A stretch of DNA of 52,347 bases from Sphingomonas beigongshangi (GTDB lineage: Bacteria > Pseudomonadota > Alphaproteobacteria > Sphingomonadales > Sphingomonadaceae), in NCBI RefSeq assembly GCF_016820445.1, contig NZ_JADHDT010000012.1:1-52347 (forward strand), in the 5' to 3' direction. This document shows positions 26,535-34,154 of this stretch, piece after piece (position 1 is the first letter of the stretch; every line of letters starts with the position of its first letter). The notes beneath the pieces were generated by a model that saw only the letters and a list, made by a program, of their open reading frames with translations, did no database searches and was not told the DNA's origin. Position numbers and translations under genes: made by a program.

Positions 26535-27113
26535 ATGGCCTCGGACGCGCCCTCATCCCCGGACGAAGCGCGGCGCGCGCTGGTCGAGGCGCTGGTCGCG
26601 ACGGGGGAGCAGGACCGTGCGGCCTTCCTGCGCGTTTATCGGATGACCGCCGCGAAGCTTTTTGGCGTTTGCCTGCGTATCTGTGGCGACAGGACCGCGG
26701 CAGAGGATGTGTTGCAGGACGTATATGCCTTGGTGTGGAAGCGCGCGAGCGGCTTCGAACCGGGTCGGGCAAGCCCGATCACTTGGTTGGCGACGATCGC
26801 GCGCAATCGGGCGATCGATTGGCGCCGCGCCAATCCCCATCGCGCGACGACGGACGTGGAGGATGTCGCCGATCTGCCCGAACCCTCGCCCTCTGCATGC
26901 GATACATTGCTCTTCGACGAGACCGACCGCCGCCTGCATCTGTGCCTGGACGCCTTGCAGGATACGCAGCGCGAGATGATCCGCGCCGCGTTCTTCGGCG
27001 GCCTTACTTATGCCGAACTGGCGGAACGCCGCGCCGTGCCGCTCGGCACGATGAAGAGCTGGATCCGCCGCGGGCTGCTGCGTCTTCGGGAGTGTCTCGA
27101 TGACGACGCCTGA
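26535..27113 (+). CDS. ECF RNA polymerase sigma factor (SigK-like)
   Basis: The 192-residue protein has the two ECF domains: region 2 at about 30-100 (LFGVCLRICGDRTAAEDVLQ, YALVWKRASGF, SPITWLATIARNRAIDWRR) and region 4 at about 130-185 (CLDALQDTQREMIRAAFFGG, LTYAELAERRAVPLGTMKSW). It matches the sigma-K type whose partner is an RskA anti-sigma factor. Its stop overlaps the anti-sigma gene by 14 bases, so they are co-translated. It starts next to and diverges from the ferritin-like operon; the shared gap probably contains its own target promoters. The inducing signal is unknown, but this family often responds to oxidative or photo-oxidative stress. Confidence 0.93.
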   Translation: MASDAPSSPDEARRALVEALVATGEQDRAAFLRVYRMTAAKLFGVCLRICGDRTAAEDVLQDVYALVWKRASGFEPGRASPITWLATIARNRAIDWRRANPHRATTDVEDVADLPEPSPSACDTLLFDETDRRLHLCLDALQDTQREMIRAAFFGGLTYAELAERRAVPLGTMKSWIRRGLLRLRECLDDDA

Positions 27114-27795
27114 CGATCCCGACATGACCGCCGCCGAAGTGGCGCTGGGCCTTCTCGACGGAGAGGCGCGCGCCGCGGCGCACAGGCGGCTGCTCGCCGA
27201 TCCCGCCTTTGCTCGCGAGGTCGCGCATTGGCGTGCGCATTTCGCGACGCTGTTCGCCGAGGTGCCCGAGGTCGTTCCGCCCGCCTATCTGGAACACCGG
27301 ATCGCCGCGGCGGTCGCGGCGGGCGGCGGGGATCGCGCATCGGTGCACGCACTGCGCCGATGGCGCTGGTTCGGCGGCGGGATGAGCGCGGTCGCCGCCG
27401 CGTTGCTCGTCCTGGTGCTGACCCGGGCGACGGAGCCGCCGGCGGCGGTGCGCCCGCCGTCGCGGACGGTGGTGCCGATGGTGGCGACGCTGGCGCCGGG
27501 CGCGGGTGTCGCGCCATTCGCCGCGGTCTATGATCAGAGCACGGGACAGGTCCGCACGCTCGGCCGTGTCGCTCTGCCGCGCGACCGTGACGCGGAATTG
27601 TGGGCGATCGGCCAGGATGGCGTGCCGCGCGCGCTCGGCCTGCTGACGCGCGACGGCAAGACCCGCATCGTGGTGCGCGGCATCAGGATCGAGCCCGGTA
27701 CGACGCTGGCGATCTCGATCGAGCCGCTCGGCGGCTCGCCGCGCGCGCTGCCCACGGGGCCCGTCGTAGCGACGGGGCAGCTCGACCGCATCTGA
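27100..27795 (+). CDS. membrane anti-sigma factor (RskA type)
   Basis: The 231-residue protein has a short cytosolic sigma-binding part (residues 1-82, AEVALGLLDGEARAAAHRRL), one membrane span (about 88-108, MSAVAAALLVLVLT) and a periplasmic RskA C-terminal domain (VRTLGRVALPRDRDAELWAI, GTTLAISIEPLGGS). RskA proteins hold their sigma factor at the membrane until cleaved by site-1 and site-2 proteases. No CxxC zinc motif is visible, so redox sensing by a zinc anti-sigma mechanism is unlikely. It overlaps the sigma gene and precedes the fasciclin gene by 87 bases. Confidence 0.9.
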   Translation: MTTPDDPDMTAAEVALGLLDGEARAAAHRRLLADPAFAREVAHWRAHFATLFAEVPEVVPPAYLEHRIAAAVAAGGGDRASVHALRRWRWFGGGMSAVAAALLVLVLTRATEPPAAVRPPSRTVVPMVATLAPGAGVAPFAAVYDQSTGQVRTLGRVALPRDRDAELWAIGQDGVPRALGLLTRDGKTRIVVRGIRIEPGTTLAISIEPLGGSPRALPTGPVVATGQLDRI

Positions 27796-27882
27796 CGCGC
27801 CATGTCGGGCGCCGATGCTGCATCCGGCGCACCATCCGTCTCGTAGCTGCGCCAGCGCCATTACGGCGCGAGGAGAGACAGG

Positions 27883-28431
27883 ATGAATCGACATTTTCGC
27901 CCCGCAATCGCCGCACTCCTGCTGATCAGCGCCGGCGGCGCCTATGCGAAGAACAATCCGATGGTCGGCGGGGCTGCGATGTACCCGACCAAGACCATCG
28001 TCGAGAATGCATCCCAGTCGAAGGACCACACCACGCTGGTCGCGGCGGTGAAGGCGGCCGGGCTGGTGGATACGTTGTCCGGGCCGGGACCGTTCACCGT
28101 CTTCGCGCCGACCAATGCCGCCTTCGCGAAGCTGCCGGCGGGTACGGTCGACACGCTGCTGAAGCCCGAGAACAAGGCGCAGCTCACCGCGGTTCTGACC
28201 TATCATGTGCTCCCGGGCCGCATCACCGCGAAGGACATCGCCGCCAAGGCCAAGGCTTCGGGCGGAACCGCGACCTACACCACGGTACAGGGCGAGCCGC
28301 TGATGTTCCGCAAGGCTGGCGGCGGCTGGGCCATCATGGACGGCAAGGGCGACACGGGCCGCATCACGATCGCCGACGTCGCGCAGTCGAACGGCATGGT
28401 TCACGTCATCGATACGGTGATGATGCCCTGA
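27883..28431 (+). CDS. secreted fasciclin (FAS1) domain protein
   Basis: The 182-residue protein has a Sec signal peptide (about 1-22, ALLLISAGGAYA) and one FAS1 domain with both conserved motifs: the H1 block GPFTVFAPTNAAFAKLPAGT and the H2-side LTYHVLPGRI, ending MVHVIDTVMMP. FAS1 domains mediate adhesion between cells or to extracellular matrix. Fasciclin genes next to SigK/RskA pairs recur in many proteobacteria and actinobacteria, as with MPT70/MPT83 and SigK in mycobacteria, where they are direct sigma-K targets. A GAGGAGA site precedes the ATG. Confidence 0.92.
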   Translation: MNRHFRPAIAALLLISAGGAYAKNNPMVGGAAMYPTKTIVENASQSKDHTTLVAAVKAAGLVDTLSGPGPFTVFAPTNAAFAKLPAGTVDTLLKPENKAQLTAVLTYHVLPGRITAKDIAAKAKASGGTATYTTVQGEPLMFRKAGGGWAIMDGKGDTGRITIADVAQSNGMVHVIDTVMMP

Positions 28432-28441
28432 ATCCGGTGAA

Positions 28442-28470
28442 CATGGTGCGCGCACCGGGCGCGCACCATG
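28442..28470. repeat. perfect 12-bp inverted repeat after the fasciclin gene
   Basis: CATGGTGCGCGC (28442-28453), loop ACCGG, GCGCGCACCATG (28459-28470). It starts 10 bases after the fasciclin stop and is probably its terminator hairpin, though no T-run follows. The arms carry alternating GCGCGC. Confidence 0.7.
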
Positions 28471-28512
28471 GCCGGATCGATGCCCTGGCGGTCCCGCCGG
28501 GTGCGCCGGCTG

Positions 28513-28541
28513 AGACCGGTCCTTCATGACCTAACCGGTCT
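28513..28541. promoter_or_regulatory. 8-bp inverted repeat upstream of cyo, possible operator
   Basis: AGACCGGT (28513-28520) and ACCGGTCT (28534-28541) are perfect mirror arms with a 13-base spacer, so the half-site centres lie 21 bases apart (two helical turns), as for a dimeric regulator. A CCCCTTTTT tract follows at about 28547-28555. It lies about 240 bases before cyoA in the only large gap of this region. It may instead be a second terminator of the fasciclin transcript. Confidence 0.35.
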
Positions 28542-28628
28542 GCGATCCCCTTTTTGCACGTCTGTGTGCAATGTCGCGGGAACGCCGCCCGCGTTCGCGG
28601 ATTGCGGCATCGTGGCAGGACGGGTTTC

Positions 28629-28787
28629 ATGAATGCGGTTCGCGGCACCATTGCGTCGGCCGCGGCCGTTAACGCGTGTCGTTTGCCGGAAGGAGGCGGA
28701 CGGCGCGCGCCCATGCCGCCTTCCGGCGCGAACCCGGCTTGCATGCTCCTGCTGACCATGTCCCGCGCCAGCGCCGTCGGCGCATGA
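28629..28787 (+). CDS. possible 52-codon ORF coupled to cyoA
   Basis: An ATG at 28629 opens a 52-codon frame whose stop TGA overlaps the cyoA ATG (ATGA at 28784-28787). cyoA itself has no good ribosome site, so translation through this frame could deliver ribosomes to it. The peptide (MNAVRGTIASAAAVNACRLP and so on) matches nothing I know, and a frame of this length can arise by chance at this GC content. The rest of the 350-base gap holds the two inverted repeats already listed. Confidence 0.25.
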   Translation: MNAVRGTIASAAAVNACRLPEGGGRRAPMPPSGANPACMLLLTMSRASAVGA

Positions 28788-29635
28788 CGCCGCCTCGCGC
28801 GCTCCTACCGGTCCTCGTCGCGTCCCTGCCGCTTGGCGGCTGCGACGCGCTGCGGCTGGGCATTGTCGATCATGCCGGTCCGGTGGCGGCAGCCCAATGG
28901 CATCTGTATCTGATCGTCGCGGCCGTATTGGTGTTCGTGGCGGGGCCGGTGCTCGTCCTCGTGCCGCTGATGGCATGGCATTACCGCCTGTCCAACAAGG
29001 GTGACGCCTATCGTCCCGACTGGGGTTTTTCGTGGCCGCTCGAAATCCTCGTGTGGGTTCCTCCGATCGGGATCGTGATCGGCCTTGCATTCCTGCTCTG
29101 GAACACGACGCACGCGCTCGATCCCTATCGCCCGCTCGCCTCCGCCGAGCCCCCGCTCGAGGTCCAGGCGGTGGCGCTCGACTGGAAATGGCTGTTCATC
29201 TATCCCGGAGAGGGCGTGGCGAGCGTCGACCGGCTGGTGATCCCGGTCGGACGTCCGGTGCACCTCAGCCTGACCAGCGGTACCGTGATGCAGTCGCTGC
29301 TGATCCCGCAGCTGGCCGGCCAGGTCTATGCCATGGGCGGCATGCGGACGCAGCTCTATATCGCGGCCAGCCGCCAAGGCGTCTTTCGCGGTGAGAATAC
29401 CCAGTACAATGGCCGGGGGTTCCAGGATCAGAAGGTGGCGGTGATCGCCACGGACGCTTCCCGCTATACCCGCTGGCTGGCGGCGGTACGCGCCAGCACG
29501 CCGATGCTGGACGGCACCGCGCTGGCACGGCTCACCCGCAGGTCGGTGGAGACCCGGCCGCTGGCGTTCTCGCGCGTGCCGCCGCACCTGTTCGACAGGG
29601 TCATGTCGGTTACCCGGACGAAAGAGGGACAATGA
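28784..29635 (+). CDS. cyoA: cytochrome o ubiquinol oxidase subunit II
   Basis: The 283-residue lipoprotein has a short leader ending in a lipobox (ASLPLGGC), two membrane spans (about 40-62 and 85-105) and a periplasmic cupredoxin domain. The cupredoxin region around SGTVMQSLLIPQLAGQVYAM lacks the Cys and His ligands of a CuA centre, which identifies a quinol rather than a cytochrome c oxidase. WKWLFIYPGEGVASVD is the conserved strand near the quinol side. It is the first of four overlapping cyo genes. The start is coupled to a small upstream frame. Confidence 0.92.
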   Translation: MTPPRALLPVLVASLPLGGCDALRLGIVDHAGPVAAAQWHLYLIVAAVLVFVAGPVLVLVPLMAWHYRLSNKGDAYRPDWGFSWPLEILVWVPPIGIVIGLAFLLWNTTHALDPYRPLASAEPPLEVQAVALDWKWLFIYPGEGVASVDRLVIPVGRPVHLSLTSGTVMQSLLIPQLAGQVYAMGGMRTQLYIAASRQGVFRGENTQYNGRGFQDQKVAVIATDASRYTRWLAAVRASTPMLDGTALARLTRRSVETRPLAFSRVPPHLFDRVMSVTRTKEGQ

Positions 29636-31716
29636 GCGCACCGGTCTGGCCGGCAGTATTGGGGCGCTTCGGCTGGCAGGACCTGCCGTTCGTCCTCGCC
29701 TGGCAACATCCGACGATCAACGAGCTGATCGGCGCCGGTGCCGCGGCGATGGTGGTGATCGGCGCGGGCGTGGTCGCGCTGCTGCTGACGGTGACGCATC
29801 GCTGGCGGTGGCTGTGGTCGGAATGGTTGACCAGCCTCGATCACAAGAAGATCGGCATCATGTACATCGTCATCGCGTTCGTCATGCTGGCGCGCGCGCT
29901 GATCGAGGCCAATCTGATGCGCCTGCAACAGGCGACGGCGATCAACGCGCCCGGCATCGTCGCGCCGGAGCATTTCGCGGAGCTGTTCAGCACGCACGGC
30001 TCGATCATGATCTTCTTCATGGCGATGCCGTTCCTGACCGGCGTCATCAATTATCTCGTGCCGTTGCAGATCGGCGCGCGGGATGTCGCCTTTCCGTTGC
30101 TGAACGCGATCGGGCTGTGGCTGACCGGCAGCGGCGCGGCCCTGATGATGATCAGCCTGGTGATCGGCCGCTTCTCGACCGGCGGCTGGAGCGGCTATCC
30201 GCCCTATACGGAGATCGCCTTCAATCCCGGCGTCGGTCCCGACTATTGGATTTGGGCGGTGACCCTTGGCTCGATCGCGTCGACACTGGCGGGCATCAAC
30301 ATCGCGGTCACCATCTACAAGATGCGTTGCCCCGGCATGCACCTGATGCGGATGCAGATGTTCTGCTGGACCAGCCTGTGCACCGCGATCCTGATGGTGT
30401 TCGCGATGCCGCCGCTGACGGTCGCGACCGCCCTGCTGGCGCTGGACCGCTATCTCGGCTTCCACTTCTTCACCAATGCGGCCGGCGGCAACATGATGAA
30501 CTACGCCAACCTGTTCTGGATGTTCGGCCATCCGGAGGTGTACATCGTGATTCTGCCCGCCTTCGGCATCTATTCCGAGGTCGTCTCGACCTTCTCGTCG
30601 AAGGAACTGTACGGCTATGTCTCGCTGGTGATCGCGACCATGGGGATCGCGGTGCTGTCGTTCACGGTCTGGCTGCACCATTTCTTCACCATGGGGCAGA
30701 GCCCCAGCATCAACGCCGCTTTCGGCATCGCGACGATGGCGATCGGCGTGCCGACCGGTGTCAAGATCTACAACTGGATCTGGACGATGTTTCGCGGCGA
30801 GGTCCGGTTCGCGACGCCGATGCTGTATGCGCTCGCCTTCATGATGACCTTCGTGCTGGGCGGCCTGACCGGCATCATCCTGGCTTTTCCGCCGCTCGAT
30901 TATGTCGTGCACAACACGACCTTCCTCGTCGCGCATTTCCACAACATGCTGATCCCGGGCACGCTCTACGGGCTGATTGCGGCCTATACGTTCTGGTTTC
31001 CCAAGGCCTTCGGGTTCAGGCTCAACGAGACCTGGGGCCGGATCGCGTGCGGCTGCTGGGTCATCGGTTTCTATCTGGCCTTCATGCCGCTCTACGTCCT
31101 GGGTGCCGCAGGTCTTGCCCGACGGACGCAGGCGATCGACGAGGCGGCCTATCGGCCCTGGCTCTATGCCGCCGAGCTGGGTGCGGTGATCCTGTTCTGC
31201 GCGCTGGCGGCATTGATCGTGCAGCTGTGGGTCAGCGTGCGCGACCGGCATGCCAACCGCGTCTTCGCCGGCGACCCGTGGGACGGTCGCGGACTCGAAT
31301 GGTCAGTCTCGGCGCCGCCGCCCGAGTATAATTTCGCGCATCTGCCGCACGTGGAGCAGCGCCACGCCTTCTACGACGACAAGCGCCGGCATGCCCCCTA
31401 TGCGCCCCCGCCGCATTACGATGCGATCGCGATGCCGCGGAACAGCGCGGTGGCGCCGGTGATCGGCATCGCCAGCGCGATCGCCGGCTTCGCGCTGGTC
31501 TGGTACATATGGTGGCTGGCGATCGCCGGCCTCGTTGCCATCATCGCCACGGTGATCGCGCGCAGCTTCGTCCGCGACACCGAACGCACCATCCCGGCGG
31601 CGGAGGTCGAACGCGAGCAGGCGCTGTGGCTCCACGCCGTCGATAAGGCGCATCCCGTGCCACGCGAGCGCGAACTGACTCCCGCCAACCAGGGGCTGGC
31701 GGAGGTGCATCGATGA
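29632..31716 (+). CDS. cyoB: cytochrome o ubiquinol oxidase subunit I
   Basis: The 694-residue protein is the catalytic heme-copper subunit with about 15 membrane spans. The heme ligand and CuB residues are visible: His in FSTHGSIMIFFMAMP (low-spin heme), the His-Tyr pair in WMFGHPEVYIVILPAFG, the His-His in WLHHFFTMG (CuB), and the two His of LVAHFHNMLIPG (high-spin and low-spin heme). It reduces oxygen to water with ubiquinol electrons and pumps protons. It is slightly longer than E. coli CyoB (663) because of its charged C terminus. It overlaps cyoA and cyoC by four bases each. Confidence 0.96.
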   Translation: MSAPVWPAVLGRFGWQDLPFVLAWQHPTINELIGAGAAAMVVIGAGVVALLLTVTHRWRWLWSEWLTSLDHKKIGIMYIVIAFVMLARALIEANLMRLQQATAINAPGIVAPEHFAELFSTHGSIMIFFMAMPFLTGVINYLVPLQIGARDVAFPLLNAIGLWLTGSGAALMMISLVIGRFSTGGWSGYPPYTEIAFNPGVGPDYWIWAVTLGSIASTLAGINIAVTIYKMRCPGMHLMRMQMFCWTSLCTAILMVFAMPPLTVATALLALDRYLGFHFFTNAAGGNMMNYANLFWMFGHPEVYIVILPAFGIYSEVVSTFSSKELYGYVSLVIATMGIAVLSFTVWLHHFFTMGQSPSINAAFGIATMAIGVPTGVKIYNWIWTMFRGEVRFATPMLYALAFMMTFVLGGLTGIILAFPPLDYVVHNTTFLVAHFHNMLIPGTLYGLIAAYTFWFPKAFGFRLNETWGRIACGCWVIGFYLAFMPLYVLGAAGLARRTQAIDEAAYRPWLYAAELGAVILFCALAALIVQLWVSVRDRHANRVFAGDPWDGRGLEWSVSAPPPEYNFAHLPHVEQRHAFYDDKRRHAPYAPPPHYDAIAMPRNSAVAPVIGIASAIAGFALVWYIWWLAIAGLVAIIATVIARSFVRDTERTIPAAEVEREQALWLHAVDKAHPVPRERELTPANQGLAEVHR

Positions 31717-32339
31717 GCGAGGGCAGGCCACGTCATGCCGGGCTGAACCTCGGCGACACCGACGCCCAAGCCGACGAGGGCGCAGGAAGCGCGATGTTCG
31801 GCTTCTGGATGTTCCTGATGAGCGATGCCCTGGTCTTCGCGCTGCTCTTCGCCACGTATGGGGTCATGCAGCATGCGACGGCGGGCGGACCCGGACCGGC
31901 GACGGAATACAAGATCGGACCGACCTTCATCGAGACGCTGGTGCTGCTGACGAGCAGCGTGACCTATGGGATGGCCTCGGTCGCCATGAAGCATGGCGCA
32001 GCGATCCGGCACATCATGCTGTGGCTGGCCGTCACGCTGTCGCTCGGGCTGCTGTTCCTCGCGCTCGAACTGCACGACTTCGCCGACATGTTCGCACATG
32101 GCGCCTATCCGTCGCGCAGCGGGTTCCTCTCCGCCTTCTTCGGGCTCGTGCCGCTGCACGGCCTCCACGTCCTGATCGGCGGGCTCTGGCTGGTGGTGAT
32201 GATGGTGCAGCTGCGCGTGTTCGGGACGGATCCGCAGGTGAAGATCAACCTGCTGCGCCTGGGGCTGTTCTGGCACTTCCTCGACATCGTCTGGATAGCG
32301 ATCTTCTCCACCGTCTATCTTCCGGGCCTGATCCGATGA
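31713..32339 (+). CDS. cyoC: cytochrome o ubiquinol oxidase subunit III
   Basis: The 208-residue protein has five membrane spans and the subunit III signatures FGFWMFLMSDALVFALLFATY and GLVPLHGLHVLIGGLWLVVM, with FWHFLDIVWIAIFSTVYL at the C terminus. Subunit III has no cofactors and stabilises the oxidase and the proton path. It overlaps both neighbours with ATGA junctions. Confidence 0.95.
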   Translation: MSEGRPRHAGLNLGDTDAQADEGAGSAMFGFWMFLMSDALVFALLFATYGVMQHATAGGPGPATEYKIGPTFIETLVLLTSSVTYGMASVAMKHGAAIRHIMLWLAVTLSLGLLFLALELHDFADMFAHGAYPSRSGFLSAFFGLVPLHGLHVLIGGLWLVVMMVQLRVFGTDPQVKINLLRLGLFWHFLDIVWIAIFSTVYLPGLIR

Positions 32340-32650
32340 GCGGCGGCTCGGGCGAGGCGCGGGGCGAGGTGCGCATCTATCTCATCGGCTATGCGGCGGC
32401 GCTGTTGCTGACCGGCGCGGCCTTCGGCGCCGTCCACTGGCATATCGCCGGACCGCGCGCGACGTTCGCCGCCGTCCTGCTCCTCGGGCTCGTGCAGGCC
32501 ATGGTGCAGTTCCGCTGCTTTCTCCACGTCAGCCTTGCGCGGACGGCGCGCGACGATCTTCAGCTTGTCCTGTTCTCGGCCTTGATCATCGCGCTGATGG
32601 TGGGGGGAACGCTGGTGGTGCTGTTCAACCTGCACGGGCGCATGATGTAA
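32336..32650 (+). CDS. cyoD: cytochrome o ubiquinol oxidase subunit IV
   Basis: This 104-residue protein has three membrane spans (about 15-36, 41-60, 74-98) and the subunit IV pattern RIYLIGYAAALLLTGAAF and VQFRCFLHVSL. It starts at the ATG that overlaps the cyoC stop; the frame continues upstream only inside cyoC. CyoD helps assemble CuB in subunit I. No cyoE (heme O synthase) follows; the next gene is on the opposite strand. Confidence 0.92.
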   Translation: MSGGSGEARGEVRIYLIGYAAALLLTGAAFGAVHWHIAGPRATFAAVLLLGLVQAMVQFRCFLHVSLARTARDDLQLVLFSALIIALMVGGTLVVLFNLHGRMM

Positions 32651-32657
32651 GGAGGGC

Positions 32658-32678
32658 GACGCCGCCCCCCCCGGCGTC
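32658..32678. terminator. hairpin between cyoD and the converging kinase gene
   Basis: GACGCCG (32658-32664), a loop of seven C, and CGGCGTC (32672-32678). The right arm includes the stop codon of the converging kinase gene. It can fold in both transcripts and probably ends both. There is no T-run. Confidence 0.55.
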
Positions 32679-33711
32679 ACCCCAGGGCACCGCGCAATAC
32701 CGCGCGCACGCCGCAGTCGCGGGGTTCGTACTCGACCGCCGCCTGCAGGCTCTGTGCCATCGAGCGGATGATGCGGGTGCCAAGACCCGTGCCACGCGGC
32801 GTTACCTCCGCCGGCATGCCGCAGCCGTCGTCCTCGACCGCCAGCAGATAGACGGCATCGTCGATCTGCGTGAGGGCGACGCGCACCTCGCCACCGCTGC
32901 CGGGATAGGCATATTTGCACGCGTTGGTGACGAGTTCGGTCACGATGACCCCCAGCGATACCGCGCGGTCGGTTGGCAGCCGAATGGGATCGGCCACGAG
33001 ACGCAGCGCATGCGGCATCGTGTCGCTCGACAGCGTCTCCGCCAGTTCCTCGATCAGCGAGCCGAGATAGTCGCGCATGTCGACGCTCTCGACGTCGTTG
33101 GTGGTATAGAGCCGGCGGTGCACCTGGGCGATCGCGCCGATCCGGCGCTGGGTATCGTCCAGCGCGGCGCGGGCGGCGGGATCGGTGACGCCGCTCGCCT
33201 GCAACCGCACCATCGCGGTGACGAGTTGCAGCGAATTGGCGACGCGGTGATTGACCTCTCCGAGCAAAGCCTCCAGCCGCGCGTTGCTCGCGCGCAACTG
33301 CTCTTCCGCGCGAGCCTTCTCGCGGCTGAGCTGCGCCCGGTCGAGCACCTGTGCGAACGTCGCGGCGAGCAGGTCGAAGAAGTCCTCGCCGACCGTCTTC
33401 ACCACGTAGTCCGCTGCACCCGCCTTGAGCGCGGCGACGGCGATGCGGCCCTCGTCGGAACCGGTCACGTAGACGACCGGCGGCGGTACCGGCAGCGCGG
33501 ACAGACGCGCCAGCGTCTCGAGCCCGTCCATCCCGGGCATGTAATGGTCGACCGCGACCAGATCGAAAGCCGCATCGGCGGCGAGGGCGAGCCCTTCCGC
33601 GCCGCCATCGGCGAGCGTCACCGCATAACCGCGCCGTTCGAGCGCACGCGCCGCCAGCCGCCTGATGCCGGCGTCGTCGTCGATGTACAGGACGCTGGGC
33701 GTCGTGCTCAC
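32677..33711 (-). CDS. response regulator fused to an HWE/HisKA_2 histidine kinase
   Basis: The 344-residue protein has a receiver domain at residues 1-125 (LYIDDDAG acidic pocket, phospho-Asp in DLVAVDHYMPGMDG, Lys in DYVVKTV), a coiled-coil linker, and a HisKA_2-type kinase module at about 145-344 with the phospho-His in LLGEVNHRVANSLQLVTAMV and the ATP site VIVTELVTNACKYAYPGS, then EDDGCGMP and GTGLGTRII. The order receiver then kinase means it probably takes phosphate or a signal from the upstream proteins and passes it on; such kinases feed the PhyR general stress route in sphingomonads. It begins with GTG overlapping the stop of the receiver gene. There is no membrane segment. Confidence 0.92.
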   Translation of the reverse strand: MSTTPSVLYIDDDAGIRRLAARALERRGYAVTLADGGAEGLALAADAAFDLVAVDHYMPGMDGLETLARLSALPVPPPVVYVTGSDEGRIAVAALKAGAADYVVKTVGEDFFDLLAATFAQVLDRAQLSREKARAEEQLRASNARLEALLGEVNHRVANSLQLVTAMVRLQASGVTDPAARAALDDTQRRIGAIAQVHRRLYTTNDVESVDMRDYLGSLIEELAETLSSDTMPHALRLVADPIRLPTDRAVSLGVIVTELVTNACKYAYPGSGGEVRVALTQIDDAVYLLAVEDDGCGMPAEVTPRGTGLGTRIIRSMAQSLQAAVEYEPRDCGVRAVLRGALG

Positions 33712-34154
33712 TGGTCCTCGACTTCGGGGACCTGGATCACCGACAGGAAGAGGCCCAATTGGCGGATCGCCTGGGCGAAGCTTTCGTAGTTCACCGGCTT
33801 GGTGATGTAGACGTTGCAGCCGAGATCGTAGCAGCGCTGGATCTCGACCTTGTCGTCGGTGGTGGTCAGGACGACGACCGGCGTCCGCTTCAGCGGGCTG
33901 CCTTCGTCCTTGATGCGCGCGAGGATGTCCGTGCCGCTCATATCGGGAAGGTTGAGGTCGAGCAGCACCAGCGCCGGCCCGTTCCGTGCGGGGCCGTCGG
34001 GCGCCTCGAACAGGAAGTGGAGCGCCTGATTGCCGTCGGTGAAATGCTTGATGTCGTTGAGGATGCCCGCGCGGCGGATGTTCTTCTCGATCAGGCGCGC
34101 GTGGCCCTCGTCATCCTCGATCATCACGATGCCGACGGATTGATGGGCGTTCAT
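33708..34154 (-). CDS. single-domain response regulator (Rcp1 type)
   Basis: The 148-residue protein is one receiver domain without an output domain. It has acidic residues in VMIEDDEGHARLIEKNI, the phospho-Asp in LVLLDLNLPDMSGTDIL, Thr in VVLTTTDDKVEI and Lys in NVYITKPVNY. The long loop before the phospho-Asp and the EIQRCYDLGCNVYITKPV region are those of Rcp1-like regulators, which partner phytochrome-type or CHASE kinases. It overlaps the kinase genes on both sides by four bases, so the three products should be made in balanced amounts. Confidence 0.95.
   Translation of the reverse strand: MNAHQSVGIVMIEDDEGHARLIEKNIRRAGILNDIKHFTDGNQALHFLFEAPDGPARNGPALVLLDLNLPDMSGTDILARIKDEGSPLKRTPVVVLTTTDDKVEIQRCYDLGCNVYITKPVNYESFAQAIRQLGLFLSVIQVPEVEDQ

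Noticed and set aside
29464..31251. A 595-codon minus-strand frame rich in His, Asp, Arg and Gln
   Set aside because: It is antisense to cyoB, where heme and copper ligands prove the sense frame. Long antisense frames are expected at high GC3.
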